Positions 53,266 through 63,541 of a stretch of DNA of 64,000 nt are shown here, piece by piece. This stretch comes from Heligmosomoides polygyrus polygyrus (Eukaryota > Nematoda > Chromadorea > Rhabditida > Heligmosomidae). Below the pieces are notes generated by a model, which was given only the letters and a program-made list of their open reading frames with translations, did no database searches and had not been told where the DNA came from. A program made the position numbers and the translations under genes. The stretch is taken from positions 87,355,960 to 87,419,959 of the forward strand of contig OX377206.1 in the NCBI GenBank assembly GCA_947396885.1, given 5' to 3'. The first letter of the stretch is position 1. Each line of letters starts with the position of its first letter.

Positions 53266-54500
53266 CTATAATGCTGTACTGGTTTTTATATTTATATATT
53301 TATTACATAAAAACTCATGTAACAACAACTTTGGATAAGAAATCATGGAGCCCAGTAAAGAGGATAGAGCTAATTAAAAAGAACGAAATATTGAACAAAC
53401 ATGAAAGGAAGAACTATGTAAAAAGCTCAGACAGAATGGAAAAGAATAACAATTTAACAAATTGGATACAGGTACCTGTTGATCATACTTTCAAACGAAA
53501 CCACTGAGCACGGATGAGTGCGATTTTTTGTAAATTTAATGTAGCTGGAAGTATTGATGAAAACTTTGATCTAATTTTCAACCTAGTCTCAAGGACAGCT
53601 GGCTTCAACCGACCAACCCTTGTGATGGACGATCCTGTAGTAAGAAATCTATCTGCCACAATCACGCAGGAACCGGGGGGGGGGGGGGGTGAGGGTCCTG
53701 TTGAGAATCGTTGAAGTAGCTGAACAGACGTCCCTTTCTAGTGTGTGCCACGTGGGCGCTCGTTCGTTCGCTGGAACGCTCGTCGTGGTTCCAAAGTGGC
53801 TTCATTTCGGCCACACTGAAGACACAATGAGCCGTGTTGTCCTACGTCCACTTAGGGTGCATATGCCTCGAATTCCTTCTTATGTCGCATTTGTTCGCTG
53901 TATAAGGGCAATTCTAATCCTCGCTGCGCTCTGTCGAGTCCCATTTCTCATGCTCCGACTCGAACTTCGACGTCGTCCGTCCAACGCATTCTCTTTCCGC
54001 AACTCCATTCATAGATCTCTTTCAGGTCCTTCCAACGGCCGTGTGTGTGTCGTGCCGCGTAGTGGAGACGACAAGCTCGCACTTTCTCACAAGAAGAGTT
54101 TCACTTGAGGAAGTGTGACCCAGTAAATGGAGTAGAGTCAGTCAGTCACCACAAAGCCTTCGTAATTGTTTGCGAACTTCAGTGGGTTTCGAATCCAGCC
54201 ACAGCTCATTAGGCGAGAAGTGCGCGCAGTGTCCTTCGTTGAGTGGAATCCATAGAGAGGCTTTCAGGCATTATGGATTTCACTCACTAATTGGACGTAA
54301 AAAGCGCGTATTCTATTTGCAGCTGTGTGGCACCGCCTTTTAGTTTTCATTCTTTGTCTCCGAATAGGCCTTTATGCCTCCTTTCCTCTTCATTCATTTT
54401 GCAATTCTATGTCCTTTTTATAATTACTATGCATCATTTTGTTTAGATTACTATATTTTTATGAAATTATAAAAAAAATTATACTATTTATACCTTTTCA
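53266..54500. other. Unassigned stretch with longer open frames
   Basis: At 53483-53690 both strands are open, the minus strand with IVADRFLTTGSSITRVGRLK and the plus strand with GSIDENFDLIFNLVSRTAGF. The minus-strand text has some look of a LINE first-ORF protein, but I cannot confirm it. A 139-codon plus frame at 53689-54108 has no recognisable domain. A poly-G run lies at about 53676. Confidence 0.25.
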
Positions 54501-54506
54501 CGTCGA

Positions 54507-54606
54507 ATCAGACACTTTTCAAATCAAATTGGTCATTTTTCAAATCAATTTGAGCACTTTTCAAATCAGATATTATCCACCTTTCAAATCAAATTGGACG
54601 CTTTTT
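54507..54606. repeat. Short tandem repeat, unit about 22 bp
   Basis: ACTTTTCAAATCAAATTGG-type words recur four to five times. Confidence 0.75.
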
Positions 54607-54639
54607 TAAGATAGCCCGAGGAAACTAAACAAGTCTCTT

Positions 54640-54960
54640 TTAAATTAAAACGGGTGTAAACTAGAGGTTCTCTGAAAAAATTAGAAAACATTTAAAAATG
54701 TAGTATAACTTTCCTTGAAGACTTGATTCACCTGCCAGTGAACACATAGTTTTCAATTTTATAAAAAATAAAATAAAACTAAAAATCATGGTTTAAAGAC
54801 AAAAAATAACGGTTTAAAGTTTGTGTTATAAACGTGAAAGCGCCTACTTCTTAAAAAAAGACTGCGCCATGCCCTTGTCCAAGTCTTGTGATTTTTATTC
54901 GATTGATAGCAGAATTTCTGTTTGCATGGAGTTTGACACTTGTTAACGATTTGTTAAATC
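54640..54960 (-). repeat. Interspersed AT-rich repeat R1, copy 3
   Basis: GTAGTATAACTTTCCTTGAA and GACTGCGCCATGCCCTTGTC are the mirrored forms of the blocks at 10760-11260. Confidence 0.55.
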
Positions 54961-55046
54961 CTCAGTTTAATTTCAAAGTAGTTCAGTAACGTTTGAAAAA
55001 ATTTCAGCTTAAAGAGAAAAATGTTCTGTATGAAACGAAAATGTCT

Positions 55047-55366
55047 AGTTCAAAGTAAAAAAAAAGGATAAAGGACGGCGTTATTTAATCCTCTTTGGAA
55101 TGCGCCACGCATTCTACTTCTAGGGATATCGTGGAGGCGTGTTGGATGCGTATTTGGCCATACAATGACTTGCGGTGGCCAACCGATGTACAAGTCAGTG
55201 CTTTACCCTTCCCAGCCAAGTCTGGTACCAATTCACCGACTCCGGAGGGATGGAAGGCTTGGTTGGCCTGGGCGGGAAATTCGAACCAGCAACCTGGTAT
55301 CGGGTGCAAGCGACAGCCGGCGCTCCCTCCGACTGCGCTCCACACGCCCCCAGTTCAAAGTAAAAA
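55047..55366. repeat. 15-bp target-site duplication around a SINE
   Basis: AGTTCAAAGTAAAAA occurs at 55047-55061 and again at 55352-55366, directly flanking the SINE, with no mismatch. Confidence 0.92.
55062..55351 (-). mobile_element. SINE-A copy, full length
   Basis: AAAAGGATAAAGGACGGCG to CTGCGCTCCACACGCCCCC. Perfect target duplication and few changes, so a young copy. Confidence 0.94.
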
Positions 55367-55639
55367 CTTAAAACCCTCTATTATCTAAAAGATTTGCATG
55401 ACGCTTAAAGCTTCTTTCTATCGTTGTTCACCATGCTTGGGCTAAGCTCGTCCTTTTCATTGACGTCATTCTCTTATCTTAATGGAGCCCTTCATTCTTT
55501 TCCACTAATCATTCCGTAATCTTTCATCTGTTTTTTTAAAGTTTCATCTGCTTCTCAATGCTGACCTTAAGACCATTCATGCAGAGTAATCGTATCTGGA
55601 ACAGCATGTATTTGCGAGTTCCTGGGAAAAATGATATTG

Positions 55640-55843
55640 TTACTAGTCGTCGATGTGGCCTACATGAAGTAGCGGGAACGTACCAGTCAACCACAACCTA
55701 TCAGTGCACCGGCTGAACAACGCGCAGCCAATCAGTGCACTGACCGTACACACCCACCCGGATGGCACCATTACTATTCGATGCGGCCTGACTAGTCTGT
55801 TGCATTCATTTGCTGCCTCCCCTAGGCCACATCAATGACTGGT
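55640..55843. mobile_element. MITE with ACTAGTCGTTA-type ends, copy 4
   Basis: TTACTAGTCGTCGATGTGGC mirrors GGCCACATCAATGACTGGT. It sits between the two duplicated segments. Confidence 0.72.
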
Positions 55844-55904
55844 TTCGAGTTTTTTTTTATATGAAAAGCTTGCTTCCATCTCTTCAAGGCGTTTCCAGTT
55901 TGAT

Positions 55905-56195
55905 TTTACAAATGTCTACTTTGATTTGAAACTTGTTCAGTTTCGTTTGAAAAGCGTTAATTTTAAAGAGAAAAAGTATTCCGTTTGTTTATTATTGGAA
56001 GTGAAAGTCTAAAACTCAACGTACTGAACCCTTTATTATCATAACGAATTGCATGTCGCTTAATGCTTCTTTCTATCGCTCTTCAGAATACTTGGACTTA
56101 GCCCAGCCTTCTCGACGACTTCATTTTCTTCTCTTGTTTGGGCTCTTTCTCTCTTTTCCACTACATTTTCTGTGACCTGAAGAGTTTTCATCTGG
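55905..56195. repeat. Duplicated segment, copy without a SINE
   Basis: GTCTAAAACTCAACGTACTG occupies the place where the other copy has its SINE and target duplication, so this is an unoccupied relative of that insertion site. Confidence 0.7.
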
Positions 56196-57090
56196 TGCAG
56201 CTCACAGGAGATAATGCTCTTCGCGTCAGCTCTAGCGTCATCTCATGACTTCCCGCTCTGTTAATCTTTGATGTCTGTGCTGTTTCGAACATGTTTTAAT
56301 GCGGATCACCTAGACAGCTTTTCCAGTACTGCTTCTATTTCGTGACGTCATTGTCGCAGTTCTGCACGCTAATCTGAACTTCATCACCTGAGAGTTCTTG
56401 TATCACGTCGTAGACTAAGCAGCTGAACGTGCTTGGCTTTATTTTCGGAGAGAAAATTCTTTCGAAAGCAGCGCAGTGTTCCATGTTCCGCATTGTATTC
56501 CCTCGATACTAAACGCTTTTGTTAGGCGCTTTTCGGCCAATCGTCGCTGTTTATTTCTTCCTTTATGCTCAGTACAACCACTTTCACACGCGAACGTAGC
56601 GGCTGTAGTAAAAGCGATTGCACTTTCGCATTAATAGCGTGATTTTGTGTGTATGGGCCACTGTTACAGCAATTATGGCTGCCGGGGGTTTCGAAAAGGA
56701 ATGGCCATGAAAGAGATGTCCTCCACTTTCTCACTGCTCGTTCCTTATTCTCGAAAAAATACCGTTTCACAGGTGGGAGGAGCGCTTTGCCCCTCGTTCC
56801 CGCGAGTACGGCCGCAGTTCTCGGCGACATTCTGCCGCAATGCCAGGCACTTCGGCACCGCTCCGCTGAGGGGCGTGTCCATTTCAAACCGTCCGGGTTG
56901 CGGGGTAGGACTGAGAAATTCTATTTTTTCGGATTGATGAAAAGCGGACGACGATGATGGCATCGCACTTTGTCAAACGGCCCCTCTAGATAGCGGCGCA
57001 ACACGCAGTTTTGCGCACAGCAATCTTTTTACGGCATTGTGCCGCGCCAAAAGCCGCCAGGTTCACCGCGGCATGCTCTGTTTTCGGTCT
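56196..57090. other. Unassigned stretch, GC-rich on the right
   Basis: A 121-codon minus frame (56522-56887) and overlapping plus frames near 56647-56957 have no recognisable domain. A host gene end cannot be excluded. Confidence 0.3.
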
Positions 57091-57560
57091 TACCAGGAAT
57101 CTATCTCAACGGTAGGTCGGAACGGCCCAAGTGTTGTATATGGGCTGAATCGCCTCTCTCTGGGAAACAACAAAACGCAAATATCTCGACCCCAATACAA
57201 CTCTGCACAGAGTTAGGGACGACGGAAGTTGGGCCGTTGGCGGCGTTAGCCCTATGCCTGGAGGCGGAGGGCGGGCTCAAGTTGGCTGGAAACAGCGATG
57301 ACGAGCGAGCGATGGTGGCACAGTGCGTAGAGGGGCGGCGTAACCCCCATAATCTCTGTTTCCAGTCAAATTGAGCCCGCCCTCCGCCTCCAGGCATAGG
57401 GCTAACGCCGCCAACGGCCCAACTTCCGTCGTCCCTAACTCTGTGCAGAGTTGTATTGGGGTCGAGATATTTGCGTTTTGTTGTTTCCCAGAGAGAGGCG
57501 ATTCAGCCCATATACAACACTTGGGCCGTTCATACCTACCGTTGAGATAGTTTCCTGGTT
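57091..57560. repeat. Long inverted repeat, arms about 205 bp
   Basis: The arms 57091-57295 and 57356-57560 mirror each other with very few differences: CTATCTCAACGGTAGGT against ACCTACCGTTGAGATAG, and CTATGCCTGGAGGCGGAGGG against CCCTCCGCCTCCAGGCATAG. The loop is only about 60 bp, so the whole would form a stable hairpin. No protein encoded. Confidence 0.92.
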
Positions 57561-57571
57561 AGGCCTCTGTA

Positions 57572-57946
57572 AAGGCCGCCACAGACTTCTGCGGCGCCGC
57601 TCAGCGGCTTGACTCATCATCAGTGGGAGCGGTGACGGCGAGGTACTGTACTGTTTCTAGTGGGGACCGACTGGTGCTTAACAATAACGCGCCCGCATCG
57701 ACCGTCTCCGCTCTGGATCCCGCCGCGAAAGGGCAGAGCGCAGAGCGCAGACAGACAGACGCTGAAGCGACGCCGCCGGGTGGAATGATTTAAGTCATTT
57801 CCGCCAGCGACGCCGCCGGTGCCGCCGGTGCCGCCCAGCGGCGCCGCTGGCGGCGCCGCTGGAGGCGAGCTCTGCGTCTCTGCCCTATGGTTAAGCATAG
57901 GGCAGCGGCGCCGCCGAGCGGCGCCGCAGAAGTCTATGGCGGCCTT
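57572..57946. mobile_element. MITE with AAGGCCGCC ends
   Basis: AAGGCCGCCACAGACTTCTG on the left mirrors CAGAAGTCTATGGCGGCCTT on the right. The pairing continues through GCGGCGCCGCT; ends of about 36 bp. The interior is GC-rich with more GGCGCCGCTGGCGGCGCC palindromes. Confidence 0.85.
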
Positions 57947-57947
57947 C

Positions 57948-58074
57948 ATACTCCCGCGGAACATCCGCGGACCAATGGTGCACGGCGGAGGCGGGCGTGG
58001 TGGATCGCGGCGATTGGCCAGGTGAGGAGTCTCGGCGCGATTCCCGCCCTTCCGCGGATGCTCCCGCGGGAGTA
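57948..58074. repeat. Inverted repeat with CCCGCGG/CCGCGG arms
   Basis: ATACTCCCGCGGAACATCCG mirrors CGGATGCTCCCGCGGGAGTAT. It directly follows the preceding MITE. Confidence 0.85.
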
Positions 58075-58123
58075 TAACTCAGGTCTTAAAGTGGGATTTA
58101 TGCATGAGTCGTCCGGCGGAGCA

Positions 58124-58190
58124 GCGTTATAAAAGCTGTCAATATCGATCGTCTGCGATGTATAATCGATACTGAAAGCTTTCGTAACGC
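58124..58190. repeat. Short hairpin with ATCGAT
   Basis: GCGTTATAAAAGCTGTCAAT mirrors ACTGAAAGCTTTCGTAACGC, with a mismatch or two. Confidence 0.65.
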
Positions 58191-59104
58191 CGCGGTACTC
58201 AACAGCTGAAGTTTAAAACCAACCTTACACACAATTAGTCGTTCAATTTTTTTCCTTTTTCCGAATCCAGCGGAACGTAACCTTCTCATCGAATGTCTCT
58301 GACAAGAACATGACGAAAATTGAAACATTACAAAACAAAATAATTACAATAGACCTAATAGAGCACCGCTTACTTATTACCCATACAAAATATTACGTAC
58401 TCACCCCTGATTAGCGTCATTCTTTTCTTTTCTTTATCTTGTTCCAAAAAAGGTGCATTAACGTGTTTCTCTGAATGCGCTGAGGACGTGAAGATTATCA
58501 TGGATAAATATTATGAATGTTCGGACGAAACGTGGGAGATGAAATAGTATATTACCGCATTTATTAGAATGAGTCGAAGATAAGGTGCAGATTGACGATG
58601 CCGGCATCTACAACGACTTTCATCATTTCATTCATCCAATATTCCGTTCTTTTTAGAGGTGGAGAATCAAGCACAATCTCAACTGCCCAGTTTGTTAGAT
58701 CTTGTTCAGATGATTGGTAACCAGTCATGAAGGTCGGCGGTAATCATTGATCAGCGTCGTTTACTTCTTGTGAAGCCCTCTCTCCAGGTATTGGGATTCC
58801 CACATCACATGATCAACTTCGTATCGATATTGCTCGATCGGATCGATATTGCCCCATTTAGCCGATTGTAAACTATTTCCACTGGCAAACATATGCATTT
58901 ACGGAATTTCCACCTTGAACTGTAACCTCGGACCAAAATTGATAACATCAATCGAAAACGATCAGCTGATCAATAATGTTCACTTGGTGGGAACATTGTC
59001 CACTGCGACTCCTCCCACTATGTGACATGTGCCCGTACGAATGGTACGAATGGTAGATCTCGTTGGACTTTTCATACGTAATAATTACTTCTATTTTTTT
59101 TAAT
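58191..59104. other. Unassigned stretch
   Basis: No gene or repeat family recognised. Confidence 0.4.
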
Positions 59105-59410
59105 AGAGCGCGTGTGGCGCAATCGATGGAGGTGCCGGGTGTAGCGTACACCCGATACAAGGTTGTTGGTTCGGATGTTCCGCCCAGGACAGCCAAACCT
59201 TCCATCTCCGAGGTCGAGGTGCTGTACTGGTACCAGAATTGCCTGGGAAAGGTAAAGGGCTGACTTATTCAAAGAATTCTTCGGCAGGCGACTGCAAGTC
59301 ACCGTATCGCCAGACGCGCTTTGAAGTCATCTGCAAGACATTCCGTAGAAGTAGAATGCGTGGCGCATCATAAAGGGTGAGTAACGCCGTGCTTTATCCC
59401 TATCCTTTAT
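59105..59410 (+). mobile_element. SINE-A copy, full length
   Basis: AGAGCGCGTGTGGCGCAATC to GCCGTGCTTTATCCCTATCC. Confidence 0.9.
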
Positions 59411-59618
59411 TTTTCAATATCTCAGCCTTCTATGGTAAACGTAAAGCATATTTGATGTGATCCAGCTTGCTGTTTAAAAAAATTGTAGATTTCCTCATAA
59501 ATAGTGTTCATCGCACATTATTTGGCAGTTAAATCTCAGTGTTTCTTCTGAGAGCTTGGTTAACAAATAATTTGCCATTTTTGGAGCAGGTCTACTCAGA
59601 GTGGCATGTGATTTTTAA

Positions 59619-59906
59619 GGGTGTGGAGTGTCGCAGTCGGAGGAGGCGCCGTCTGCTTTTGCAAGCATCCCGTATCGAGCTTTTCGATTAGGGTCCCGCC
59701 CAGGGTAACTATGACTTCCATCCCTTCACGGGGGGTTAGCTAGCAGATTTGTCTGGCAAAGTTATTGCATCACCTCCACGGCTAAAAAAAACTAGAATGG
59801 GTTCTCTAAACATCCCAGGTTGTGGCCCATCTACCACACCAGTGTAGGAATTAGCCACGTCCTAGAGTGCCTTCTGAGATTAGTTAACACCTTCCTTTAC
59901 CTTTTT
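59619..59906 (+). mobile_element. SINE-A copy, strongly diverged
   Basis: GGGTGTGGAGTGTCGCAGTC to AACACCTTCCTTTACC. Confidence 0.75.
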
Positions 59907-59942
59907 GCCTTTATGTTATTTTTGAACAAACATATTTTTGAA

Positions 59943-60227
59943 GGGCGCGTGTAGCGCAGTGAGAGGAGATGACGGCTGTTGCGTACACCCGATACCAGGC
60001 CCCTGGTTCGGATTTCCCGCTCAGGCCAATCAAGCCTCCTTCCTCCTTCCGCAGTGGGTGAATTGGTATCAGACTTGTCCGGAAAGGATAAAGCGCAGGC
60101 TTGTTCATCGGCTGACCAACGTAAGTGGTTATTTGGCTAAATATGCATTCAAATCGCTCCATGACATAGGAGAGAATACGTAGCGCACCCTAAAAAGGGA
60201 TTGAGTAAAGCCGTCCTTTAACCTTTT
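59943..60227 (+). mobile_element. SINE-A copy, full length
   Basis: GGGCGCGTGTAGCGCAGTGA to AAGCCGTCCTTTAACC. It follows the previous copy in the same orientation. Confidence 0.9.
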
Positions 60228-60286
60228 CTTCTTTTTATATTTTTGAAATCCAAAAGCAGAAATGTGTCACTTCTTTCTTGCTAAGT

Positions 60287-60482
60287 GGACCTATCCTAGT
60301 TGAGAGGGGCAACCGTAAAATGCCAATGGCTAGAGTGAGCCCATGTCACGCAATCACAATCCACTAAATTTAAATCGAAGTCCTCTCATCACGGGACAGC
60401 AGCTGAACAACTCTCCTAGAAACATAACGGAGGAAATGAAGGCGCAAATTGCTGTCTGCTCCCCTCCGATTAGGATAGGTCG
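60287..60482. mobile_element. MITE with GGATCTATCCTAGTC-type ends, copy 3
   Basis: GGACCTATCCTAGTTGAGAG mirrors CTCCGATTAGGATAGGTC. Confidence 0.78.
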
Positions 60483-60967
60483 ACCGATAAGTGCTAAGTT
60501 CAAAAAATATTGGCCCAACAGGCATATCACTTTATGACGTGCGTAGTTAGTTCTGTGCAAACGTTGGATGAGACCTCCCTTACTTAATCGTCCAGCAGAT
60601 ACGTCCCCAGAGGCTGTAAGTTCTTCTGTGTGACTCGTCTCTCTACCTAGGAAGCTGATGACGTATGACTATCGCTTTTTCGTGCGACATTTTGGTGAGC
60701 CATTCGGCGGAAATCCGTTAATTACCCTCGAGTTACCCTTCACTGAACGGTGACAACAGTAGTGCACCTGAAGATGCTAATGCGATCGAGTTCATTTCAC
60801 TGGACATGCTGAAGGCAGCTGCTCATGGGCAATTGAGTGGATTCTGTGTGGCCAAGGCTGCTTCTCAAGGCCATCTAACCAATTTTTCCCTTCGGAGTTG
60901 GCAGATGGGCTGGTTATGTTGAAAGGAATGAGAGCAACTCGGTCCTTATCCATCTTTCATAATGGAT
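60483..60967. other. Unassigned stretch
   Basis: No feature recognised. Confidence 0.4.
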
Positions 60968-61255
60968 AGAGCGTAAAGAACGGCGTTATTTATTTTCCTT
61001 CAGGATGCTCCACACATTCCACTTCTACGTGTTGTTGCGAAGGCGATTTGGATGCACATTTGGCCAGACAATGAATTGCGGTAGCCGGCTCATGAACAAG
61101 TCAGCGCTTTATCCTTTTCAGACAAGACAGGTACCAATATGCCGACCTTGGAGGTATGGAAAGATTGGTTGGCCTGGGCAGGAAGTCCGAACCAAGGACC
61201 TGGTATCGTTTGCACGCGACAGTCAGCACCTCCCCCGACTGCGCTACACGCGCCC
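60968..61255 (-). mobile_element. SINE-A copy, full length
   Basis: AGAGCGTAAAGAACGGCG to CTGCGCTACACGCGCCC. Confidence 0.9.
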
Positions 61256-61369
61256 GCGGCGTCTTTGAAAGTTTCAAAAATAACCTCTTTCGAATGTTGC
61301 ATATGCAGGCACCCAATACCAGGTCCTTGATAGTTGATTACTGTATTTTTTAAACCTACGCAATGCTCC

Positions 61370-61960
61370 TGCTATTTCAGTATTCTTCTGAAGCTTGCGA
61401 ATTTCAAACTGACATGCATGAAGGGTGCGTGGAAGCACAGTTGAAGGTGGCTTAGGCAGCGTGGGACGTCCCGACCGAGGTTTGTCTTCGAAGTCCGTGT
61501 CTTCTCTGGAGGTCTTCTCCTCGAGGGAGCCTCGAAGAGGACCCAACGCTCATCTCCAGTCGCCAAGTCTTCCCGAAGCTCTTTCAGTGTGAGCCCAGAA
61601 GGAGAGACTGGTAGATGGATACCCCGGTGAACCGCTTGCTTTCGGTCATGACTTGAGGGATCCATCGAGTTAGGACGTTCTGTAGCCGAGGGACTGGAGG
61701 CGACTGAGGGCTGTCGAATGTGTGCACCCGAGTCTCGTCGCAAGACTGCTAGTGCTAGCTTCGGGATTTGACAGCCTGGAGAACGACGTCTCCTCCACTG
61801 TTTTTATGGCGTCCGACTGAGGTCTGCTTTCGGCTTCTGTGTCTCCTCCTTCGAAGCGAACGAAATGGCGCTTGCTGATGGAAGTGGTGTCTTCTCTCAA
61901 TGCGCCGTTAATACTTCGAAGGTTGCCGTTGCTCCAGTGCCACGATGCCATTCATAGAAG
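61370..61960 (-). pseudogene. Degenerate mariner-like transposase D
   Basis: On the minus strand, FVRFEGGDTEAESRPQSDA (end of the helix-turn-helix region) is followed by LATRLGCTHSTALSRLQSLG and, after frame changes, by LATGDERWVLFEAPSRR near 61530-61570 (first catalytic Asp block). A separate EDTDFEDKPRSGRP near 61475-61510 resembles the N-terminal mariner motif again and suggests rearrangement. No second or third Asp and no terminal repeats were found. Confidence 0.7.
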
Positions 61961-62988
61961 ACGTTGGGTCGAAGATGCTCTTATGGAATTGACGTCGTGA
62001 TCATAGTGAGGAAAGCAACGTGGTTACACATACCTATCACAGAGAAGTATCGAGAGCGACCTGTAACTGCCATAAGGTAGATCACGCTTACCGGTAGGGA
62101 ATCGAAAGCTCTAGAATCTAAGCCTATAGACCAACCTAATGAAGTCTAGTCATAGTCTTGTGGAATTGACATCTGACTAAAGTTATGGAAGGCTACCTGG
62201 CTGTATCATACGCCTATTACGAAGAAGCTTCGGAAAGATCGTAGATCTCGCGTGTTCGCGTGCTAGATCATGGGTACCGATCAATAATGGAGGGTTAGAA
62301 TTTTTCAAAAAATCATTCCAAGATTTTTTCACCGCCCTAATACCCTCTCTAGATTTTTTTCGCTGTTGCCTTACGTAGCACGACGAACTGCTGTGACTAG
62401 TCTGTTTTCAGATAAAGACAAGGCTTAATCGCTTTTTCAGCTGGTGGCACGTAAACAGTCGCTACGAACACGATTAGATCTCGATTTGTCACGAAATCCA
62501 GGCCGGCATTACGTTACATAGGTTTGTTGGAGGCGTTGAAAAGATTTCGTCGAAATTTTTTCCTCTCGCACACGTTCGCATTCCTACACTAGGTCGCAGC
62601 CTGTGTAAGTAATCTCAAACGACTCTCTGCTGATGGAGTGGTTTTAAGGGATCACCTGACTGTGGCGCTGGCTAACAATTAGCCGAGAATACCTTTTTTG
62701 CTAGTACTGTTCTTCGTTATCTCGTTAACGGCAGCATTCAGAGCGCTTGGTTTTGTTGGCTTCATTAGCGCTATTCAGCTGATTTATTGCTTTAGCGCTG
62801 TACAGTTCTTCTAATGTCGTCGGAGCCGCTAAACGCTGAAAATGATTTCGTAGTCTTATTCAGTCCCATTGCGTGATCTGCCAAGCATTCTCTCTCTACA
62901 GGACGTCGTAGGGAAATTTTTTGGCAGGTGTCTTTGGCTTATACATACGACTTACCATGGAAATTGTAGTTGTGCTCAAACGAATATA
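61961..62988. other. Unassigned stretch
   Basis: No gene or repeat recognised over about 1 kb. Confidence 0.4.
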
Positions 62989-63018
62989 CAGGGTGTCTCG
63001 AAAAAATGTATACACTCA
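62989..63018 (+). repeat. Orphan end of the IS630-like foldback
   Basis: TA then CAGGGTGTCTCGAAAAAATG matches the end at 17964 and points the same way as the one at 63542. No arm follows it. Confidence 0.7.
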
Positions 63019-63197
63019 GTCATTTCAAATAGTCGAATAGTTTATTCGAATCAGGTTCCGTGTTAAAAGATTTGATGTTTGTTCGATATTCGAATAAAAT
63101 TAGTCGATTTTCGAATAATATTCGAATATGGCTCCTTTTCAATGTTCGAATTCGAACGAATATCCAATTTTTTAACACCATCGATGCTCGATGCGAG

Positions 63198-63493
63198 CAA
63201 ATATTGGATAAAGGATAAATGACGGCGTTACTCAATCCCTCTTGGGATGCGCCACGAATTCTACTTCTATGGGATGTCGTGGAGCGTATTTGGCCATACA
63301 ATGACTTGCGGTGGCCAGCCGATGAACAAGTCAGCGCTCTATCCTTTCTAGACAAGTCTGGTACCAATTCGCCGACCCCGGAGGGATAGAAGGCTTGGTT
63401 GGCCTTGGCAGGAAATCCGAACCAGGAACCTGGTATCGGGTGCACGCCAGCCGGCGCCTCCTCCGACTACGCTACACGCGCCCAAATATTGGA
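63198..63493. repeat. 11-bp target-site duplication around a SINE
   Basis: CAAATATTGGA at 63198-63208 and 63483-63493. Confidence 0.85.
63209..63482 (-). mobile_element. SINE-A copy, near full length
   Basis: TAAAGGATAAATGACGGCG to CTACGCTACACGCGCC. About 15 bp near GTGGAG-CGTATTTGG are deleted. Confidence 0.92.
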
Positions 63494-63541
63494 CAACCTA
63501 GAAATATCGAACATTCATCTATTCAAATAATTATTCCAATA

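Larger units (their letters stand above)
54957..55545. repeat. Duplicated segment, copy carrying a SINE
   Basis: Without its SINE, this segment aligns with 55905-56195 through TTTAAAGAGAAAAA-type text, CCCTCTATTATC, TTGCATGACGCTTAAAGCTT, CTTTCTATCGTTGTTC, CTTGGGCTAAGC and TCTTTTCCACTA. Confidence 0.75.
63024..63540. repeat. AT-rich GAATATTCGAATTCGAAT minisatellite, locus 3
   Basis: Degenerate units at 63024-63175, then the SINE, then further traces at 63500-63540. Confidence 0.65.

Noticed and set aside
53689..54108. 139-codon plus-strand open frame after a poly-G run
   Set aside because: Arginine- and serine-rich text without a domain, and the start depends on a homopolymer whose length is unreliable.
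56522..56887. 121-codon minus-strand open frame
   Set aside because: The opposite strand is also open, no domain is seen, and no splice or start context supports it.
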